From positions 27,704,501 through 27,768,500 of the forward strand of contig NC_080412.1 of assembly GCF_030265065.1 (NCBI RefSeq): a stretch of 64,000 nt of DNA, read 5' to 3'. Shown piece by piece: positions 59,487 to 64,000 of this stretch. Made by a program: the position numbers and the translations under genes. The number at the start of each line of letters is the position of its first letter. Position 1 is the stretch's first letter. The notes under the pieces were generated by a model, which did not search any database, was not told the DNA's origin, and was given only the letters and a program-made list of their open reading frames with translations. The DNA comes from Corythoichthys intestinalis. Lineage: Eukaryota > Chordata > Actinopteri > Syngnathiformes > Syngnathidae.

Positions 59487-62400
59487 TTACGGTTGTGAGA
59501 CGTTGGCCCAGGTGGGGAAAGTGTCCATGTCAAACATGACGTATCCCCACGTGTTGATGCCCAAATTGATGGTCAGAATTCCGATGATGTTCAGCATGAA
59601 ACCAGCTTTGACCTGTGCAGAACAGGAAGGCCTCAATGTCTGTCTCTTTCCTACAAAATAAATCAAATTGCTTCTAAATTGCGTGATGTATGTTCTCACC
59701 ATGTCCATGACTCTGAGGTTCCCATAGGAGAAGGCGATGGCATTGGGTGGCGTGGCCACAGGCAACATGAAGGCCAGCGAGGCGGCAATGGTGCAGGGAA
59801 GCATCACATAAAGTGGGTGGAGCTTTATGCTAATAGCCTATGAGGTGACAAATACGAGTGAGAAAGCTGATCTCAAGAGCTTTGCAGAATTCGCTCACCA
59901 TAGATGCCAGGACGGGCAGGAACAGCGTGGTGGTGGCCACGTTACTGGAGCACTCGGTGAACGTGGCAACCAGAAGGCTCAGTAGTAACGAGATGGCGAA
60001 AGCCGGGATCTTTTTCAACGGCGCCAAACTGTTGCCTAGCCATGTTGATAAACCTGACACCTGACACACAAACGTCAGATGAAATCACGTCACTTGAACA
60101 GAAGCTTTGAAGTAATATGTGGACAAGTGTCTTGAAAACACCAAAGGTGCAAATCCTATGTGCATCTGAGGAAATTTTAATGTAGACTAAAAGAGCATGT
60201 GATCACCTCACTTCCTGTGGCGAGCGCGTAGCCTCCCCCCAGAAGCAGCACAATGTTCCAGGGCATGTGCTCCTGGACCACCTGCCAGGTGAGCAGCGTG
60301 GCAGGAGCAGTCACCCTCGCACCTGCAACAACCCGCATCGTTTTGGAGGATCAGTCACCCTCAGACGGAATTATGTCAAACGGCGCCAGTCACCCGTATC
60401 ATCATGACCGTAGCCTTTGCAGCTAGGCAGCCGCGAGGGAATGAGAAAGAAGAGCAAGGAAACGAAGATAGCAACCGTTCCATCTGACACGAAGCTGACA
60501 CGGAAGTAGGAAACTTCATTTGATACCAAAAGAAATGATGAAACTTTCCACAACAAGTCCACTCACGGGCCCTTCTTGTTGAAGAGAACACTAGCCCATC
60601 CGTCAATGAAGCCCGGGTCTCGGGTGAACCAAAGAAGCACCAACAGGATAAAGGCACCCAGAACTGCCCCTTCAGCAAACTTCATGTTCCCTAACTTTCT
60701 GTACTCCTCCTTTATGACGGCATACGCCTCATGGTCGCGACTGTTCGATGAGCCGCAGCCAAATGTCTGGCGGAAGCTGTAAAGAACACAGAGAAAACAC
60801 ATGGAGTAAACCTAATAACCTAACCTAAACCTAATAACATGTAGACCTCTTGAAGAACACTTTTGTTTACTTGAAACCGAGGAACATGAACTGCAGCCAG
60901 AGCCAAGAGAGCAGCAGCATAAGAATCATGTTTGGGAAGGCGAAGCCAAACCAGCTGGCAAAGTTGATGATGTCCTTGTTCTCAGGAAAGAGTCTGCATG
61001 AGAGCCAGAATGTGGTCCATAAGAACAACAAGAGAAAGGTTGTGTGTGTGTGTCTGTGTCAGATCCTACTTGTCAACTTGTCCCTTGAGGATTAAGTTGG
61101 GCGTGGTCCCTGTGAGCGTGGCGGTCCCTCCGATACTGGCAGAGTAGCAAACGCTCAGACTGATGCCTTTGGATAAACGCTCAAAGTTGCTGTCCACCTC
61201 CTGGCGCATGGACTCCTGTTGCTCTTGTGGACCACTGTTCAGGTCATCTATATCAAGTATAGCTTTCAGTTTTCTCTGTAAACAGCTTTCCTCAATGTAT
61301 AAATAATTGGCTAGGGATACTTCTGGGTGGCAGAGAAGTGATTTGTACAGGCGTGGCATAAATTACTGTACTTATTTATCCAGCCAGAACCAGGTGGAGG
61401 GATTATATCTGGACACTGGCTTGGGAGCGCCTCGGTATTCCCCAGTCAGAGCAAGTTGATGTGGCAAGGGAAAGTTTGGTATCTGAAACTGCTGCCCCCT
61501 GCGACCAGATTCCGGATAAGCGATTGACGATGGATGGGTGGACAAATGTATCCATCATTGAAGTGCGCTTATTCGATGAGGGGTCGCAAGGGCAACAGCT
61601 TCAGCAGGAAAGCATGGATTTCATCTTCCCCAGCCACATCATCCAGCTCTTCCAGGTGGGAGACAGTCTCCTATGTGCTCTGGGTCATTCTCAAGGGACA
61701 CCTTCCAGTGGGGAATGCACAGAAGGCATCCCAATAAGCTACTCTAATTGCGGAGGAGCAGCAGTTTGACTCTGAGTTGCTCCCAGATGACAGAGCCTCT
61801 CACTGTAGTTCTAAGCATGAGCTTGAACACCATGCAGAGGTGTCATTTTAGCCAATAGTATCTGGGATATTGTTCTCTTGGTCATCAACCACAGCTTGTG
61901 ACCACAGTAGATTGGCAGGTACTGTAAATCAAGTTCTTCCCCTTTCCATTAAGCTTCTCCACCGCAACAGATCGATAGTTTGAGTCATTGCAGATACTTC
62001 ACCGATCCACTTTTCAATCAACTGCTCTATCTTGGACAGGACCTCATTCCTGACTTGGAGCGGGAAATCCACCCTTTTCCAACCCAGGACTATGGTCTCA
62101 GAGGTTTTGATTTTTATCTCAGTTTAGGTCATTCACTTTTCTGACTCGTGGAAGTACCTCCCTTCTAGTTTATAATTCTGAGAGACAATATGGACCTTGT
62201 TACACATAACCCCTATAAGGTTGTTCATCAAAATAAAGAACACCAAGTCCTCCGGCATGAGGAAACAGCTGGCTACTCACGTTCTGGATCTCCCTGCGTA
62301 GTGCCTTGATCTTTATCCTGCTTCACTTCCCGTTGGGAAGTTTTCATCTCCAAAGCGGAGTGGTCCCGATCCCTGAGATCAGTGGAGTCTGTGTGGATCT

Positions 62401-63482
62401 GTCTGGTCTGTGTGGCCTTCAACTGCTGCAGGACAGCTTGGGCGATGGGCAACATCATGGCTGTGGTGGCCGTGTTACTGATCCACATGGACAGGAATGA
62501 CGACACCATCATAAAGCCCATCATCAGCCTGAAGATCACAGAGGAAGCTCACTGATCAGATTTCAGTTTCTGATCCTGAAAGTAAGCAGGGCGCCAGTTC
62601 TTACAGCGCCGGACGTACGCCCACGAGCAGCAGAACCCGCAGAGCGATGCGCTTGTGAAGGTTCCACTGCTCCACTGCAATGGCCACCACCAGTCCACCT
62701 ATGAAGAGCATGTTGGTGTCCTTCAGGTACTCAATGCTCACCTGCAATGCACCATATTTGGATAGTAATGCCATTTTAGTTCTTTTTAACATGTGACAGC
62801 AATGTTACATTCCATGTCATAAATTAAGTTTGTCTTTGAAATGCACTGGCAGCACTTTTGGCACTCGAGAGGCAGTGCTGTCAACACTCGTCACCACTGA
62901 ACGATTTATGAACACCTTTTAAAAACAGATGCCAACTCATAGAAGTCGTCAGCTTGGCCCGGCAGGAATGTTCTACCGGATTTGAACAATTGATGGCCGA
63001 GAAAATTACAGTCAGCCTGACCAAAACCAGTGATATTTTGATCAGCACACCGGCCATGAAAGGCTGATAACGTTCCACTCTGCTGGATGCCAATAAGAAG
63101 GTCAGTTTGTGATGGGAGATGCAAGAGCATAGCATGACTATGTGAGCGTCTCCTTGTCGTCCATGATGCTCCCCTCCACACCCAGAGAAGTATTTAAATT
63201 GTGCTGTAATGTTTGTGTTCTGTTGCTTATATGTTGATGCGTTTTCCCAATTGCACGCGAGACCATATTTGTGGAATTCTTTCCTTCCTGCACCACCTTG
63301 TTTTCCCAATTCCATCTAAGGTTTTGGGGCGCTGATGGCAAAAGTGTAGATACCTGTTGTGCCTGCATGATGCCCATCATGGGGAACAGGACCACCGGCA
63401 ACATGGCCGTCACCGCCAGTGGTAAACACTCAGTGCACCAGTAGAGCGCCATCAGAAGGATGGTGTAGCCACAGCGTGCAAC
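59487..63482 (-). CDS. slc13a2: Sodium-dependent dicarboxylate/citrate transporter (SLC13 family), 5' end outside window
   Basis: Eleven exons on the complementary strand: 63482-63354, 62741-62605, 62528-62281, 61247-61070, 60993-60871, 60776-60567, 60494-60394, 60322-60207, 60060-59899, 59837-59700 and 59612-59487. They give 555 in-frame residues. The first exon (about 35-40 residues) must lie beyond 64000. Both SLC13 signature loops are intact: [20 protein letters not shown] and [20 protein letters not shown]. These are the SNT motifs that hold sodium and carboxylate in the two inverted halves. Other family blocks are [63 protein letters not shown] and [16 protein letters not shown]. It moves succinate, citrate and similar acids into the cell with sodium at the plasma membrane. 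SLC13A2 is preferred over SLC13A5 because SLC13A2 neighbours CRYBA1 in mammals, but sequence features of both are present. Confidence 0.85.
61376..61545 (+). mobile_element. Rex3-type LINE 3' tail
   Basis: 'ggcttgggagcgcctcggta' and 'ctgaaactgctgccccctgc' match the 3' end of the Rex3 copy at 13600-14572, ending in 'gattgacgatggatgg'. It is severely 5' truncated and lies in the fourth-exon intron of slc13a2, antisense to the gene. Confidence 0.7.
61546..62150 (-). mobile_element. Rex3-type LINE 3' part, opposite orientation
   Basis: Read in reverse this block follows the C-terminal coding part of Rex3. 'gggtcgcaagggcaacagct' and 'cagccacatcatccagctct' are the antisense of the LLKLL and PEELAEV regions. 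It faces the previous copy tail to tail and is more diverged than the copy at 13600. Confidence 0.65.
62742..63353. other. slc13a2 intron
   Basis: No repeat or other gene was recognised in this 0.6-kb intron. Open frames on the complementary strand (62881-63315) are not spliced into the gene and show no family resemblance. Confidence 0.5.
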
Positions 63483-63890
63483 CTGTGAACACACACATGC
63501 ATACAGGAACTAAAGCTTTAAAAGCCATCATAAGACATGATACAAGTATTGACCTTTGATCACAAATAACTAAGCTCACATTATAATGGGTCACATATCT
63601 TCCAATGCTAAATGCACAATCACACATGAGTGATTTTATCTTAAAAATATGAAGCATAGCACTGTAATACATCCAGGTGTGTGTGTTTGTGCAGGTTTGT
63701 GTTGTGTTTGTGTGTAAAAAGTTCATTGTTAAATTAAAAACAAACTACCATAAAAGAACTGCATTTTATTATATTTCATTTTATATATTTAATAATATCC
63801 AACTGTTCTTTTATCTAAAATTACTGTAAGAGTGCATCACTTTAACAAGTATGATGGTGGTGACATCACTGTACTCCCTTTTTCTTGCTC
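63483..63890. other. slc13a2 first-intron sequence
   Basis: AT-rich sequence with a TG-rich patch near 63680-63715. The missing first exon was not found here. Confidence 0.45.
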
Positions 63891-63894
63891 TCCC

Positions 63895-63975
63895 ACTATC
63901 TCCAACTCGAGTTTGAACCCAAGTTGTCACTACAGCAGTCAGATGTCCTAACTACCGAGCTAACAGCATAGCCAC
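63895..63975 (-). repeat. tRNA-derived SINE head
   Basis: On the complementary strand 'gttagctcggtagttaggac' and 'gggttcaaac' stand as boxes A and B of an RNA polymerase III promoter. The tRNA-like fold is imperfect. The block probably continues beyond 64000 or ends here as a short SINE. Confidence 0.45.
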
Positions 63976-64000
63976 TCTTCACCTGCCAGTACACTCTTTT

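Noticed and set aside
63895-63975. tRNA gene on the complementary strand
   Set aside because: The arms do not pair properly and the sequence is diverged; treated as a SINE.

Overview
The window is nuclear DNA of a ray-finned fish, most likely a percomorph teleost. Its genes are spliced, with GT-AG introns in conserved positions. The spaces between them are filled with typical teleost repeats: Tc1-like elements, many hAT-type elements, Rex3 LINE pieces, LTR remnants and GATA, AC and AT microsatellites. No prokaryotic, phage or CRISPR features were seen. All exon models were built by hand; in each complete gene the exon lengths add up to an open frame. The 5' end of slc13a2 lies outside the window.

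Layout. (1) 1-463: Tc1-like transposase remnant running off the left edge. (2) 1089-5692, minus: znf346, seven exons, with fossil LTR sequence in its largest intron. (3) 8391-10060, plus: an egr1-type immediate-early zinc finger gene. Its promoter has three perfect CArG boxes, a CRE-like site and a TATA box. (4) 10061-16850: repeat-rich spacer. It holds a serum-response-like module, microsatellites, a Rex3 3' end and a foldback element built from a Tc1 transposon. (5) 16851-19377, plus: fbxo40. (6) 20060-22016, minus: a small Lys-rich gene resembling LIAT1. (7) 23-32 kb: nested hAT-type elements, a 1.1-kb tandem duplication and a decayed Tc1 element carrying a foldback insert. (8) 32983-40068, plus: a two-helix CD225/dispanin gene, best match TRARG1. 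Its second intron holds an apparently intact Tc1-like transposon. (9) 40.8-47.6 kb: nested Tc1 and hAT elements. (10) 48081-56725, minus: cryba1 beta-crystallin. Intron 4 carries a 2.7-kb element with a THAP-like relic. (11) 59487-63482, minus: slc13a2-type sodium/carboxylate transporter; the first exon is missing.

The host genes do not form one pathway. They are a signalling-induced transcription factor, an RNA-binding zinc finger protein, a muscle F-box protein, a GLUT4-traffic type membrane protein, a lens structural protein and a carboxylate transporter. From memory, the human counterparts of cryba1, slc13a2, trarg1 and liat1 all lie on chromosome 17, and those of znf346 and egr1 on chromosome 5. 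The order therefore looks like two old vertebrate blocks joined in a fish.

Most noteworthy points: a crystallin that has lost most of the tryptophans typical of its family; an SRE/ETS module repeated downstream of egr1; a palindromic TTAA-flanked mini-element present more than a dozen times; hAT-type elements with perfect 8-bp target duplications of similar composition; an intact Tc1 transposase gene between long inverted repeats; and foldback elements made from Tc1 and other pieces.
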